Assembly (NCBI GenBank): GCA_910584265.1
Contig: CAJTZE010000024.1
Span: 1-50,133 of the forward strand
DNA from: an uncultured Dorea sp.
GTDB taxonomy: Bacteria; Bacillota; Clostridia; Lachnospirales; Lachnospiraceae
Length of the DNA stretch: 50,133 nt
Reading direction: 5' to 3'
Below are positions 25,077 to 34,630 of the stretch, in pieces. A program made the translations under genes and the position numbers. Numbering within the stretch: the first letter of the stretch is position 1; every line of letters starts with the position of its first letter. The notes beneath the pieces are model-generated. The model was not told where the DNA came from. It saw nothing but the letters and a program-made list of their open reading frames with translations, and made no database searches.

Positions 25077-26765
25077 CTACTGAAACAAATAAGCTGTCAA
25101 TTCCAGATATTCAACTTCTTTTGTTTCTTTATCGTATTCTATTTCAAAATTTCTGATAATCAGCACTTTATCTACATCAAGATTTATCTGATAATGCTCC
25201 ATATAATAAGAATCTATGGAAACGTAATATCCATCCTTTTCAATCTGTTCCAACCCATAATCAACATAATTTCCGATTAATTCTTCTAAGTTAACCGTTA
25301 TGATTTCATCCTCTGATTCTCTTTTGGTTAGTTTTAATTTATTCAAATTCGGTGCAGGATCATTATAGCTCATATCATACTGTACAATCTGCATTTTAGA
25401 ATATTCGCTGATATCCATATCATTGATATAACTCTCAATCCCTATTATTATCTCAGATGAATAATGTCTATCATCTTCTTCACTATAAAATCCTTCGATC
25501 GCTTTTAGATCTTCGGCAGTATATTTATTTTCCAGATATTTTTCGCTGTTGTGAAGGTCATGGAGATATTCATAGGCTCCATATATCTTTTTTTTCGTCT
25601 CATTAGATAACACTTCCGCTTTCTTATACTGGGACAGGATTTTTTCCTGACTGGATATCGACACACTGTACATATTGATACCCGGAAGCAGAAGAGCAAT
25701 AATCATAGCAGCGGCAATAACTCCAAGCATACGTCCTGCATATCTGTGCATCCAAAAATAGATAATCAGATAAATAATCTCTAAAATGATCCACATCACT
25801 CCCATATACCGGTCCGGTGTGATTCCATACTGCCTGATCCTTACTAGAATAGAATAAATTTGAAGTAAAATAAGGGGGATAAATAATAACGGCAATTTCC
25901 TTGAAATTTGATACCACAGATTTTCTTCTTCCTGAGATTCCATCATCGTCCATGTGGATACTGCAAGTATAAAAAGCCCGGATAAGATTGCAAATATCTG
26001 ATTAGAAGGTACATCCCTTAAAACCAAAATTTTCAATACATAAAGGTAAATAATGGCAAATACCAGTATAGTCATTGGAAATAAAACAAATTTTACAAGG
26101 ATATTGGAAAATGTATCTACCCGCTTATTTATCTCGGAAAAAGAATAAATTACGGAAGGAACATAAAAAAAGCCTACAGTCAAAATCATCATTCTCCCAA
26201 CAACCGTAAAATCATAACTACCGCTAAAAAAAAGCTCTTGAATAATAATGCCTATGCATAATGCCCCCATACTAATAATACTATATATAATATGTGTTTT
26301 AACCAGATTAGAAAAAACTCTGATACCATATTGTGGTAATAAATATCCCGACTTTCTATAACAAAAATAAATACCCAGTATCAGACAAACGATACAATAA
26401 GCCATGCTGATCCGTGCAAACCAGATTTCATTTGGAATATAATAATAATCACTATCATAATAATTCCGGTACTGATAAGCCAGTACAGCGGATAAGGCTG
26501 CTGATAAAAATATCCCTGCTGCCTTTAGCGGAAGTTTTTTATAGAATCCAAAAACAGATTCACTAAAGAATATTCCAACGCCAAACCATCCCATAAAGGG
26601 CATCACATATTCCGGCATGAGTCCTGTAGTTTTATTAATAAATATTATGCCAAATATGGTCAGCAGTATAATAACGGATATGGTAAATGGATATTTTAGA
26701 AATACATTCCTGATCTCACAGGAAAGCTGATTCCATATTTCTTTTATTTTTTCTTTTCTGATCAT
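25077..26765 (-). CDS. DUF4153-like polytopic membrane protein
   Basis: 562 residues. The N-terminal ~380 residues hold about ten or more hydrophobic spans, starting with YPFTISVIILLTIFGIIFI after a short basic cytoplasmic tail. The remaining ~180 residues are soluble and probably extracytoplasmic or a C-terminal regulatory domain. The N-terminal pattern (FLKYPFTISVIILLTIFG) fits DUF4153/DUF4173 membrane proteins, but no catalytic motif was seen. The start follows AAAGGAG inside a repeat also present before the divergent gene at 26918. Function is unknown; the downstream PlsC-like gene suggests an envelope role (inference). Confidence 0.65.
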   Translation of the reverse strand: MIRKEKIKEIWNQLSCEIRNVFLKYPFTISVIILLTIFGIIFINKTTGLMPEYVMPFMGWFGVGIFFSESVFGFYKKLPLKAAGIFLSAALSAVLAYQYRNYYDSDYYYIPNEIWFARISMAYCIVCLILGIYFCYRKSGYLLPQYGIRVFSNLVKTHIIYSIISMGALCIGIIIQELFFSGSYDFTVVGRMMILTVGFFYVPSVIYSFSEINKRVDTFSNILVKFVLFPMTILVFAIIYLYVLKILVLRDVPSNQIFAILSGLFILAVSTWTMMESQEEENLWYQISRKLPLLFIPLILLQIYSILVRIRQYGITPDRYMGVMWIILEIIYLIIYFWMHRYAGRMLGVIAAAMIIALLLPGINMYSVSISSQEKILSQYKKAEVLSNETKKKIYGAYEYLHDLHNSEKYLENKYTAEDLKAIEGFYSEEDDRHYSSEIIIGIESYINDMDISEYSKMQIVQYDMSYNDPAPNLNKLKLTKRESEDEIITVNLEELIGNYVDYGLEQIEKDGYYVSIDSYYMEHYQINLDVDKVLIIRNFEIEYDKETKEVEYLELTAYLFQ

Positions 26766-26766
26766 C

Positions 26767-26913
26767 GTTTCTCCTTTATTGTATGATTCAATGATTGTGT
26801 AAATTTATTTTCCTTATTAAGTATAACTATAACCCATATTTAAGTCAACGATTGCGCTTTTTTTCTAAGTGGATTATACTTGAAATAGACTTGTCATACA
26901 ATAAAGGAGGAAC
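26767..26913. repeat. Inverted copies of a 20-base leader element before two divergent genes
   Basis: TCATACAATAAAGGAG plus AAC, with one internal mismatch, occurs at 26894-26913 on the plus strand and at 26767-26786 on the minus strand (19 of 20 identical). Each copy ends in the ribosome binding site of its gene. Part of the match is the shared GGAG; the upstream TCATACAATAAA is not explained by that. Confidence 0.6.
26852..26880 (+). promoter_or_regulatory. Sigma-A promoter for the C_GCAxxG_C_C gene
   Basis: TTGCGC (26852-26857) and TATACT (26875-26880) with a 17-base spacer lie 38 bases before the start at 26918. Confidence 0.6.
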
Positions 26914-26917
26914 TTTT

Positions 26918-27367
26918 ATGACGACTGATATCAATATGGAACAATTAAAAAAAGATGCTGTAGAAATATTCTGCAACGGCTTTGCCTGTTCTGAATCTGT
27001 GATCTATGCTCTCCGCAAACACTTTCAGATTGAATTATCCGATGACGCCATTGCTATGAGTTCTGGCTTCCCCTGGGGACTCGGCGGAGGAGGATGTCTC
27101 TGCGGCGCCGCCGCCGGAGGTACGATGATCATCGGTTATTTCTTTGGCCGTACTACGCCCGGAGATCCGAAGAATATAAAATGCTTTGCTTTGACAGAAG
27201 AATTTCACGATTCTTTTAAAAAGGCTTTCGGTGCAGCATGCTGTCGTGTCCTTACGAAAGGAATGGAGAGGGATTCTCAGGAAAGAAAGAATCATTGTAT
27301 AAAGATGGTTGAATTTACCGTAGAAAAGGTTTCAGAAATCATCATACGCGAATTATCAACTACATAA
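26918..27367 (+). CDS. C_GCAxxG_C_C family redox protein
   Basis: 149 residues. The conserved Cys pattern is visible: GFACSES, then GGGGCLCGAAAGGTMIIG (the GCxxGAxxGG core), then KCFAL, then AACCRVL, and a late Cys in NHCIKM. Members of this small family are thought to be redox-active or metal-binding; no substrate is established. The frame opens at 26795, but the leader upstream of 26918 is promoter and ribosome-binding sequence (AAAGGAGGAAC), so ATG 26918 is the start. It is divergent from the DUF4153-like gene and ends in a terminator shared with gyrA. Confidence 0.85.
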   Translation: MTTDINMEQLKKDAVEIFCNGFACSESVIYALRKHFQIELSDDAIAMSSGFPWGLGGGGCLCGAAAGGTMIIGYFFGRTTPGDPKNIKCFALTEEFHDSFKKAFGAACCRVLTKGMERDSQERKNHCIKMVEFTVEKVSEIIIRELSTT

Positions 27368-27383
27368 TCTCTTTAACAATTAA

Positions 27384-27427
27384 ATATAAAATAAGCCGGC
27401 ATATAACAATGTCAGCTTATTTTATAT
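27384..27427. terminator. Bidirectional terminator between converging genes
   Basis: A 19-base inverted repeat (27384-27402 with 27409-27427) with two mismatches, containing ATAAAATAAGC and its complement. It serves the redox gene on the plus strand and gyrA on the minus strand. Confidence 0.85.
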
Positions 27428-27440
27428 CAAGTAAATTTAA

Positions 27441-29972
27441 TTAAATCTCATCCTTATTTTCATCCATTACAGATGGATTATTTATTTCCTCTAATTTCCG
27501 GCGGTAAAGATTTCTTTTTTCCCCTTCCTTTTCTTCGTCCCTTACCTTTTCGATGCTGGCTACTGTTGTATCATCCTTTAAGTTGATCAGCTTAACGCCG
27601 GATGTAATCCTTCCAAGAATTGAAATTCCGCTGCAGAACATCCGGATGATTATTCCGTCTGTATTAATGATCATAATCTCTTCATCCTCACTGACTGCCT
27701 TGATTCCTACAACATTACCTGTCTTTTCAGTAATCTTATAGCATTTGACGCCCTTTCCGCCACGATTTTGTGCCGTAAATTCTTCTAATAGGGTACGTTT
27801 GCCCATTCCCTTTTCTGACACGATCAGAAGCTCATTTCCCTGTGTTACAAGCTGCATTCCGATTACCTGATCCCGGTCTGCCAGGTTAATGCCCCTGACT
27901 CCCATAGAGGTTCTTCCGGTTGCCCTTACATCGGTCTCTGCAAAGCGGATACACTGGCCGTATTTGGTTGCAAGAATGATTTCCTGTCTGCCATCGGTGA
28001 ATTTCACCTCGATCAGCTCATCATCCTCACGGAGTGTAATTGCAGCCAAACCATTTTTCCGTATATTGGCAAAATCAATCACCGGAGTTTTCTTTACAAG
28101 ACCCTTCTCCGTTGCCATTACAATATATTCTCCCTCCCTGTATTCATCCAGAGGGATCACGGCGCTGATCTTCTCATCCGGCATCAGCTGGAGCAGGTTA
28201 ATGATTGCAGTTCCTCTGGAGGTTCTGGAGGCTTCCGGAATCTCGTAGGCCTTCAACCGGTATGCACGTCCTTTGTTGGTAAAGAACATAAGATAATGGT
28301 GGGTATGCGTCATGAATAGTTCTTCCACATAATCCTCTTCGATCGTCTGCATTCCCTTGATGCCTTTACCGCCCCTGTTTTGTGCCTTAAATGTATCCTC
28401 GGACATTCTTTTAATATATCCAAGCTTTGTCATAGTAATGACTACATCCTCCTTTGGAATCAAATCTTCCATGGATATGTCAAATTCATCAAATCCAATG
28501 GATGTTTTTCTTTCATCTCCATATTTATCGCGGATAAGTATGATTTCTTCCTTTATAACTCCAAGAAGAAGCTTTCTGTCTGCCAGAATAGCCTTTAACC
28601 GGTCAATCTTTGCCATCAGCTCCTTGTACTCGGCCTCCAGCTTCTCCCTCTCCAAACCGGTAAGAGCCCTAAGACGCATATCAACAATCGCCTGTGCCTG
28701 TACGTCAGACAGTTCAAACTGCTTGATCAATTCTGCCTTTGCTTCCTGTACATTAGCAGAATTCCGGATAATACGGATTACTTCATCGATATGGTCTAAG
28801 GCTATCAGCAGTCCTTCTAAGATATGAGCGCGCTCCTGTGCCTTATTTAACTCATATTTTGTACGTCTGGTTACAACTTCTTCCTGATGTGCCAGATAAT
28901 GATTCAACATATCAAGAATATTCATAACCTTCGGTTCATTGTTTACAAGCGCCAGCATAATGACGACAAAGGTATCCTGAAGCTGAGTATGCTTGTACAA
29001 CTGATTCAGTATGATATTTGGATTTACATCCCTTCTCAGCTCAATGCAGATCCTCATTCCTTCACGGCTGGACTGGTCACTTAGATCGGTAATACCGTCA
29101 ATCCGTTTATCACGTACCATTTCTGCGATTTTTTCGATCAGACGGGCTTTATTTACCATATAAGGAAGCTCTGTAACGATAATCCGGTTCTTGCCGTTAG
29201 GCATCGCTTCAATGTCTGTCACCGCCCGTACCCGTATCTTGCCGCGCCCGGTCCGGTAAGCCTCCTCAATTCCCCTGGTTCCAAGGATCATCGCGCCGGT
29301 AGGAAAATCTGGTCCTTTTACGATCCGAAGTATATCTTCTACAGAAGTTTCTCCCTGTTCATCCACCTGATCATCAATGATCTTAACAACCGCATTGATA
29401 ACCTCTTTCAGATTATGAGGCGGAATACTGGTAGCCATACCGACTGCGATACCGGAAGTGCCATTTACCAGAAGATTAGGAAATCTGGATGGAAGAACAA
29501 CCGGTTCTCTTTCTGTCTCGTCAAAGTTCGGTACAAAATCAACTGTATCTTTATTAATATCCGCAGTAAGCTCCATAGAAATCTTACTCAGACGAGCCTC
29601 TGTATAACGCATAGCGGCGGCGCCGTCCCCATCAACAGAACCAAAATTACCATGGCCGTCAACTAACGGATATCTGGTTGACCATTCCTGTGCCATATTT
29701 ACCAACGCGCCATAAATAGAGCTGTCGCCGTGAGGATGATATTTACCCATGGTATCACCCACAATACGGGCGCTTTTTCTGTGAGGCTTATCCGGTCCAT
29801 TATTCAATTCAATCATAGAATACAGGATTCTTCTCTGTACCGGCTTCAATCCGTCCCTTACATCCGGAAGGGCACGGGAAGCAATTACGCTCATAGCGTA
29901 ATCAATATAAGATTTTTCCATTGTTTTCTTCAGATCTATTTCATGGACTTTGTCAAAAATATTATCTTCCAT
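27441..29972 (-). CDS. gyrA: DNA gyrase subunit A
   Basis: 843 residues, full length. It breaks and rejoins DNA for negative supercoiling, in an A2B2 complex with GyrB. The catalytic Tyr123 lies in AAMRYTEARLS. The quinolone region is KYHPHGDSSIYGALVNMAQ: Ser84 is present, but residue 88, usually Asp or Glu, is Gly. Gyrase-specific GyrA-box-like sequence QNRGGKG occurs in the C-terminal beta-pinwheel; the pinwheel blades are about residues 510-810. The acidic/basic tail ends MDENKDEI. The start follows CAGGAGGA, 15 bases after gyrB, so the two form an operon. Confidence 0.97.
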   Translation of the reverse strand: MEDNIFDKVHEIDLKKTMEKSYIDYAMSVIASRALPDVRDGLKPVQRRILYSMIELNNGPDKPHRKSARIVGDTMGKYHPHGDSSIYGALVNMAQEWSTRYPLVDGHGNFGSVDGDGAAAMRYTEARLSKISMELTADINKDTVDFVPNFDETEREPVVLPSRFPNLLVNGTSGIAVGMATSIPPHNLKEVINAVVKIIDDQVDEQGETSVEDILRIVKGPDFPTGAMILGTRGIEEAYRTGRGKIRVRAVTDIEAMPNGKNRIIVTELPYMVNKARLIEKIAEMVRDKRIDGITDLSDQSSREGMRICIELRRDVNPNIILNQLYKHTQLQDTFVVIMLALVNNEPKVMNILDMLNHYLAHQEEVVTRRTKYELNKAQERAHILEGLLIALDHIDEVIRIIRNSANVQEAKAELIKQFELSDVQAQAIVDMRLRALTGLEREKLEAEYKELMAKIDRLKAILADRKLLLGVIKEEIILIRDKYGDERKTSIGFDEFDISMEDLIPKEDVVITMTKLGYIKRMSEDTFKAQNRGGKGIKGMQTIEEDYVEELFMTHTHHYLMFFTNKGRAYRLKAYEIPEASRTSRGTAIINLLQLMPDEKISAVIPLDEYREGEYIVMATEKGLVKKTPVIDFANIRKNGLAAITLREDDELIEVKFTDGRQEIILATKYGQCIRFAETDVRATGRTSMGVRGINLADRDQVIGMQLVTQGNELLIVSEKGMGKRTLLEEFTAQNRGGKGVKCYKITEKTGNVVGIKAVSEDEEIMIINTDGIIIRMFCSGISILGRITSGVKLINLKDDTTVASIEKVRDEEKEGEKRNLYRRKLEEINNPSVMDENKDEI

Positions 29973-29987
29973 AGTTCCTCCTGTCTG

Positions 29988-31919
29988 TTATATATCAAGG
30001 TTCTGCACATACTTGGCATTTTCTTCAATAAATTCACGGCGCGGCTCTACCTTATCACCCATTAAAGTGGTAAATGTAAGGTCAAGCTCAGAAGTGCTTT
30101 CTTCATCCATCGTAACTCTGAGAAGGATTCTGTGTTCCGGATCCATGGTCGTATCCCACAGCTGGTCTGCGTCCATCTCGCCAAGACCTTTGTACCGCTG
30201 AATCTTATTATTGTTATCTCTGCCTACCTCTTTCAATATGGAATCAAGCTCCTCATCGCTGTATGCGTACCAGATCTTTTTATTCTTTTCCAGCTTATAA
30301 AGAGGAGGCTGCGCAAGATATACATATCCCTGTTTGATCAATTCCGGCATAAACCGATAGAGGAAAGTAAGTAATAAAGTACTGATATGCGCTCCGTCCA
30401 CATCGGCATCTGTCATAATGATTATCTTGTGATACCGAAGCTTACTGATATCAAAATCCTCATGAATGCCTGTTCCAAACGCAGTAATCATTGCCTTAAT
30501 CTCTGCATTACCGTAAATCCGGTCAAGTCTTGCCTTTTCTACATTTAATATTTTACCGCGGAGCGGAAGGATCGCCTGCGTATTACGGTTTCTTGCAGTC
30601 TTGGCAGAACCTCCCGCAGAATCTCCCTCTACAATATATATCTCACAATTTTCCGGATTCTTATCAGAGCAGTCCGCAAGCTTGCCCGGCAGAGACATTC
30701 CGTCCAAAGCAGATTTCCTTCTGGTAAGCTCCCTTGCCTTTCTTGCAGCTTCTCGTGCTCTCTGGGCAAGCACCGATTTCTCAACAGTCATCTTTGCTAC
30801 TGCAGGATTCTGCTCCAGATATATTTCAAGCTGCCTGCTTACAATACTGTCTACCGCGCCTCTTGCTTCGCTGTTTCCAAGCTTCTGCTTCGTCTGGCCC
30901 TCAAACTGCGGCTCCTCAATCTTAACGCTGATAATCGCCGTAAGGCCTTCTCTGATATCTTCACCGGACAGGTTTTGCTCATTGTCCTTTAACAGCTTAT
31001 TCTTTCTGGCATAATCATTAAAGGTCTTGGTAAGGGCATTACGGAACCCTACAATATGAGTGCCTCCCTCCGGGGTCGTAATATTATTTACAAATCCATA
31101 AGTCGTCTCATTATAGGAATCATTGTGCTGCATAGCAACCTCAACCTGTACGTTATTTACCATGCCCTCGCAGTAAATTACATTCTCATAAAGAGCTTCC
31201 TTGCTGCGGTTCAGATAAGTGACAAATTCCCGGATTCCTCCCTCATAATGAAAAGTCTTTTCAACAATCTCTTCCTCCCTCTCATCCCGGAGGGTAATCT
31301 TAAGTCCCGCGGTAAGAAAAGCCATCTCACGGAAGCGCTGCTTTAGTATACTATAATCAAAAATGGTTTCCTCAAATATCGTATCGTCCGGCATAAAGGT
31401 AACCTTCGTGCCGGTCCGCTCCTTTTCGCAGTCTCCGATAACGGCTAATTTCTCTGTAACCTTTCCTTTTTCATAACGCTGCTTATAAATTTGACCTTCA
31501 CTAAAAATCTCTACCTCAAGCCAGTTTGAAAGCGCGTTTACAACAGAAGCTCCAACCCCGTGAAGGCCTCCCGACACCTTATAGCCGCCGCCGCCGAATT
31601 TGCCGCCTGCATGAAGAACGGTAAATACTACCTCTACAGCGGGAAGTCCTGCTTTATGATTAATACCTACCGGGATGCCTCTTCCGTTATCCACAACTGT
31701 AACAGAATTATCTTTATTCAATGTAATGGTTATCGTATCACAGAACCCTGCTAATGCCTCATCCACAGAGTTATCCACAATTTCATATACCAGATGGTGT
31801 AGACCCCTTGATGAAGTACTTCCAATATACATGCCCGGTCTTTTTCTTACGGCTTCCAAGCCTTCCAAGATCTGAATCTCATCTGCGCCATATTCATGCT
31901 GTACCTTTTCTGTACTCAT
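29988..31919 (-). CDS. gyrB: DNA gyrase subunit B
   Basis: 643 residues. The GHKL ATPase part shows EGLEAVRKRPGMYIGS, YEIVDNSVDEA and DNGRGIP, then GGLHGVGASVVNALS. The Toprim domain has EGDSAGGSA and DADVDGAHI for Mg binding. It ends in the typical C-terminal RREFIEENAKYVQNLDI. The start follows TAGGAGGG, nine bases after the recF stop, so it belongs to the dnaA-dnaN-S4-recF-gyrB-gyrA run read away from the origin. Confidence 0.98.
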   Translation of the reverse strand: MSTEKVQHEYGADEIQILEGLEAVRKRPGMYIGSTSSRGLHHLVYEIVDNSVDEALAGFCDTITITLNKDNSVTVVDNGRGIPVGINHKAGLPAVEVVFTVLHAGGKFGGGGYKVSGGLHGVGASVVNALSNWLEVEIFSEGQIYKQRYEKGKVTEKLAVIGDCEKERTGTKVTFMPDDTIFEETIFDYSILKQRFREMAFLTAGLKITLRDEREEEIVEKTFHYEGGIREFVTYLNRSKEALYENVIYCEGMVNNVQVEVAMQHNDSYNETTYGFVNNITTPEGGTHIVGFRNALTKTFNDYARKNKLLKDNEQNLSGEDIREGLTAIISVKIEEPQFEGQTKQKLGNSEARGAVDSIVSRQLEIYLEQNPAVAKMTVEKSVLAQRAREAARKARELTRRKSALDGMSLPGKLADCSDKNPENCEIYIVEGDSAGGSAKTARNRNTQAILPLRGKILNVEKARLDRIYGNAEIKAMITAFGTGIHEDFDISKLRYHKIIIMTDADVDGAHISTLLLTFLYRFMPELIKQGYVYLAQPPLYKLEKNKKIWYAYSDEELDSILKEVGRDNNNKIQRYKGLGEMDADQLWDTTMDPEHRILLRVTMDEESTSELDLTFTTLMGDKVEPRREFIEENAKYVQNLDI

Positions 31920-31928
31920 AGTACCCTC

Positions 31929-33014
31929 CTAGTTTTCTTTTACTACCTTACCCTTATGAACATAAAAAATCTTGTTTATAGAAAAACGATGATTTACAAA
32001 TTCCTCCACACCCGTACAGGTAATGAGTGTCTGTATATCATCAATACTATCTAATAAATAGTTTTGCCTGTGTTTATCAAGTTCAGACAATACATCATCA
32101 AGTAAAAGAACAGGTTTATCCTTTGTAATCTGTTTCATAAGCTCAATCTCTGATAATTTCAGGGATAATGCGGCAGTTCTCTGCTGCCCCTGGGAACCAA
32201 ATCTTCGTATGTCGATGCCATTTACCTTAAAGCATATATCGTCCCTGTGCGGTCCCGATGATGTGCTCATCATCTTCAAATCTCTTTCCCTATACCTTCT
32301 TAATACCTCTTCAAAGGATTCGCTTCCTGTATTTGGTTCATAGATTACTTCAATATTTTCTCTTTCACCTGTTATTCTTTTGTGGATCAAAGAAATTATT
32401 TCGTTTACTCTTTTTATAAATTCTTTTCTTTCTTCTATAATCTTATTCCCATAATCTGCCAGCTGCATATCCCAGATATCCAGAGTCTCTTTTAAGCTGT
32501 CATTATAATATATATCTTTAAGCAGGCGGTTTCTCTGATTTACAATCCGATGATACTTTGAAAGATTATTCAGATATACCCGGCTGATCTGGGATAATTC
32601 CACATCTACAAATCTTCTTCTCTCCGAAGGACCATTTTTTATAATATTTAAATCCTCCGGAGAGAAAAATACAACGTTCAGAATACCAAAGATTTCGCTG
32701 GCCTTTTTAATCGGAATATGGTTAATTGCAATTCCTTTGGGTTTATTTTTTTTCAAATGCATATCAATCCGATATACCATTCCCCTTTTATCAACAACGG
32801 CTTCTATATGGGATTCCTCTTGTCCAAATAGAATCATGTCCTTATCCTTTGTTCCTCTATGGGATTTTGAAGTCCCGCAGAGATAGATAGATTCCAATAT
32901 ATTTGTTTTTCCCTGTGCATTATCTCCATAAAAAATATTCGTTGCCGGATTCAGATCTAAAGACAATAGTTCATAATTTCTAAAATTTTTTAATTTTAAA
33001 GAATTAATCTTCAA
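31929..33014 (-). CDS. recF: DNA replication and repair protein RecF
   Basis: 361 residues of the SMC-like ABC ATPase family, loading RecA at gaps together with RecO and RecR. Walker A is FYGDNAQGKTNILE near residues 28-41. The signature is RRFGSQGQQRTAALSLKL and Walker B is KPVLLLDDVLSELD. Translation appears to start at TTG 33014 (giving the family-typical MKINSLKLKNFRNYE), inside the 3' end of the S4 gene with which it overlaps by 11 bases. No suitable ATG is nearby. Confidence 0.97.
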   Translation of the reverse strand: MKINSLKLKNFRNYELLSLDLNPATNIFYGDNAQGKTNILESIYLCGTSKSHRGTKDKDMILFGQEESHIEAVVDKRGMVYRIDMHLKKNKPKGIAINHIPIKKASEIFGILNVVFFSPEDLNIIKNGPSERRRFVDVELSQISRVYLNNLSKYHRIVNQRNRLLKDIYYNDSLKETLDIWDMQLADYGNKIIEERKEFIKRVNEIISLIHKRITGERENIEVIYEPNTGSESFEEVLRRYRERDLKMMSTSSGPHRDDICFKVNGIDIRRFGSQGQQRTAALSLKLSEIELMKQITKDKPVLLLDDVLSELDKHRQNYLLDSIDDIQTLITCTGVEEFVNHRFSINKIFYVHKGKVVKEN

Positions 33015-33213
33015 TTTTTATCTCTTCTCCATGAAAAGCTACAATATCTCCGCCATAAAGCTTCCTTCCCCGTCGTGTGTCAACTTCTCCGTTTACAGTA
33101 ACAGCACCATCCGTGATAACTTCTTTAGCCTCCGTTCCAGACATAACAAGGCCTGCCGCCTTCAATGCCTGTCCAAGCTTAATATATTCATCTCTTAATT
33201 TAATTACTTCCAT
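33004..33213 (-). CDS. S4-domain RNA-binding protein (YaaA/RlbA-like)
   Basis: 69 residues consisting of a single S4 domain: IKLGQALKAAGLVMSGTEAKEVITDGAVTVNGEVDTRRGRKL. This small protein lies between dnaN and recF in most Firmicutes and is linked to 50S ribosomal subunit assembly in Bacillus. The start follows GGAG. It overlaps recF by 11 bases, so translation of the two is coupled. Confidence 0.93.
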   Translation of the reverse strand: MEVIKLRDEYIKLGQALKAAGLVMSGTEAKEVITDGAVTVNGEVDTRRGRKLYGGDIVAFHGEEIKIED

Positions 33214-33229
33214 AGCATTTCTCCTCTAT

Positions 33230-34336
33230 TTACATCACATTAAAGTTAACTGGGAGGATCAGATAAATATAGTTCTCAGCCTCATCCTTAATAAAGCAGG
33301 GAGATTTGGCATTCATCAGATAAAGCTCCACCTCTTCATCATCAATCACGCGGAGCGCATCAATTAAAAACTTTGGATTAAACCCAATTAGAAGATCCTT
33401 TCCTTCCTTGGTTATATAAATATCCTCATTCATAGAACCTAGCTGGGATTTGATCTTTAATTCCATAACCTCATCTGTTATATTTATAATAATTGGTTTC
33501 TTATCTCCCTCTTTGACAAGAAGAGTAGCTCTGTCAATACAGCTAAGAAATTCCTTCTTGTTAATTCTGACCTTTGTATCGTAATCATTAGAAAGCATCT
33601 GGTCAATTCTGAAATATTCTCCCTCGATCAGTCTTGATACCACTAAAGTATGATCAAATTCAAATACAATATGGTTTCTTGTAAAATAAATGTTCACATC
33701 CTTATCTGTCTCACCGGACAGGATCTTACTTATCTCATTTAGCGTTTTTCCGGGAACGACTATTTTCTGATGCTCATAATTCTCTTTAAGTTCTATCCTT
33801 CTTATGGAAATTCTGTGCCCGTCAAGAGAAATAACGCGAAGAATATTCTGATTGATCTCAAATAATTCTCCCGTCATTAATTTGTTGCTTTCATTATCAG
33901 CAATAGAAAAAATAGTCTGCCTGATTACTTCTTTTAATGTAAACTGAGACAAGGTAATCGTCTGTTCCCGTTCAATAACCGGAAGATATGTGAAATCGTC
34001 TCCCGATTTGGATGCAATATCAAATTTTGCCTTCTCACACACAATAGAGGTTTGATAATTCTCATCCGTTTCAATCACTATTTCACTGTCGGGAAGCTTC
34101 CTGACAATTTCTGAAAAAATACGTGCTTCAATGGCTATCATGCCATGGCTGATAACTTCACCTTCTATTTCCGTTTGTATTCCAAGCTCCATATCATTAG
34201 CAGTCAACTTAATTGTGTCTAAAGTAGCATCGATCAATATACATTCTAAAATAGGCATAGTAGTTTTTGATGGAACTGCTTTGGAAACAATGCTGACTCC
34301 TTTTGCTAGATTGGATTTACTGCATATAATTTTCAT
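33230..34336 (-). CDS. dnaN: DNA polymerase III beta subunit (sliding clamp)
   Basis: 368 residues with the three repeated clamp domains. MKIICSKSNLAKGVSIVSKAV opens domain 1. Later segments TMPILECILIDA, IEARIFSEIVRKLPD and the C-terminal INFNVM-type ending (ILPVNFNVM) are characteristic. It forms a ring dimer around DNA that tethers polymerase III. An open frame extends to 34444, but this extra 36 residues is hydrophobic and translates the AT-rich origin leader. ATG 34336 follows AAGGGAG and gives the conserved N-terminus. Confidence 0.97.
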   Translation of the reverse strand: MKIICSKSNLAKGVSIVSKAVPSKTTMPILECILIDATLDTIKLTANDMELGIQTEIEGEVISHGMIAIEARIFSEIVRKLPDSEIVIETDENYQTSIVCEKAKFDIASKSGDDFTYLPVIEREQTITLSQFTLKEVIRQTIFSIADNESNKLMTGELFEINQNILRVISLDGHRISIRRIELKENYEHQKIVVPGKTLNEISKILSGETDKDVNIYFTRNHIVFEFDHTLVVSRLIEGEYFRIDQMLSNDYDTKVRINKKEFLSCIDRATLLVKEGDKKPIIINITDEVMELKIKSQLGSMNEDIYITKEGKDLLIGFNPKFLIDALRVIDDEEVELYLMNAKSPCFIKDEAENYIYLILPVNFNVM

Positions 34337-34630
34337 GTTGATAACTCCCTTCAATATAAATGTAAGCGAAAAATTTATAAATATATAAAATAATTTCAGT
34401 AGTATTAGTAGTAGGGACTGTTGATAAGTGGATAACCCCTTCAAGCCCTTATTACATCAAAGGATTAGGAAAAAATAAGTATGTGGAAAGCAAAAAAATA
34501 ATCTGTGGATGAAATGTGGAAAACTATTTTGTTTATTTGATATACAAAGTTATGAAAAAGTTATCACGACTTGTCCACATACTTATCAAACAGCTTATCA
34601 ACAAATTATTTTTCATGTTAGTAAACTATT
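34337..34630. other. oriC: oriC candidate (dnaN-dnaA intergenic, DnaA boxes)
   Basis: A 294-base AT-rich gap holds five 9-mers that each differ from TTATCCACA at one base. On the minus strand they are at 34427-34435, 34504-34512 and 34515-34523; on the plus strand at 34571-34579 and 34595-34603. No box is perfect. An AT-rich stretch at 34370-34400 near dnaN could be the unwinding element. In Bacillus the unwinding region is also between dnaA and dnaN. The gene-orientation switch at dnaA/rpmH also places the origin here. The dnaN promoter should lie in this region too, but no unambiguous one was picked. Confidence 0.75.

Noticed and set aside
34337..34444. 36-residue N-terminal extension of DnaN
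   Set aside because: The extension translates AT-rich origin sequence; the conserved clamp N-terminus and ribosome binding site point to ATG 34336.
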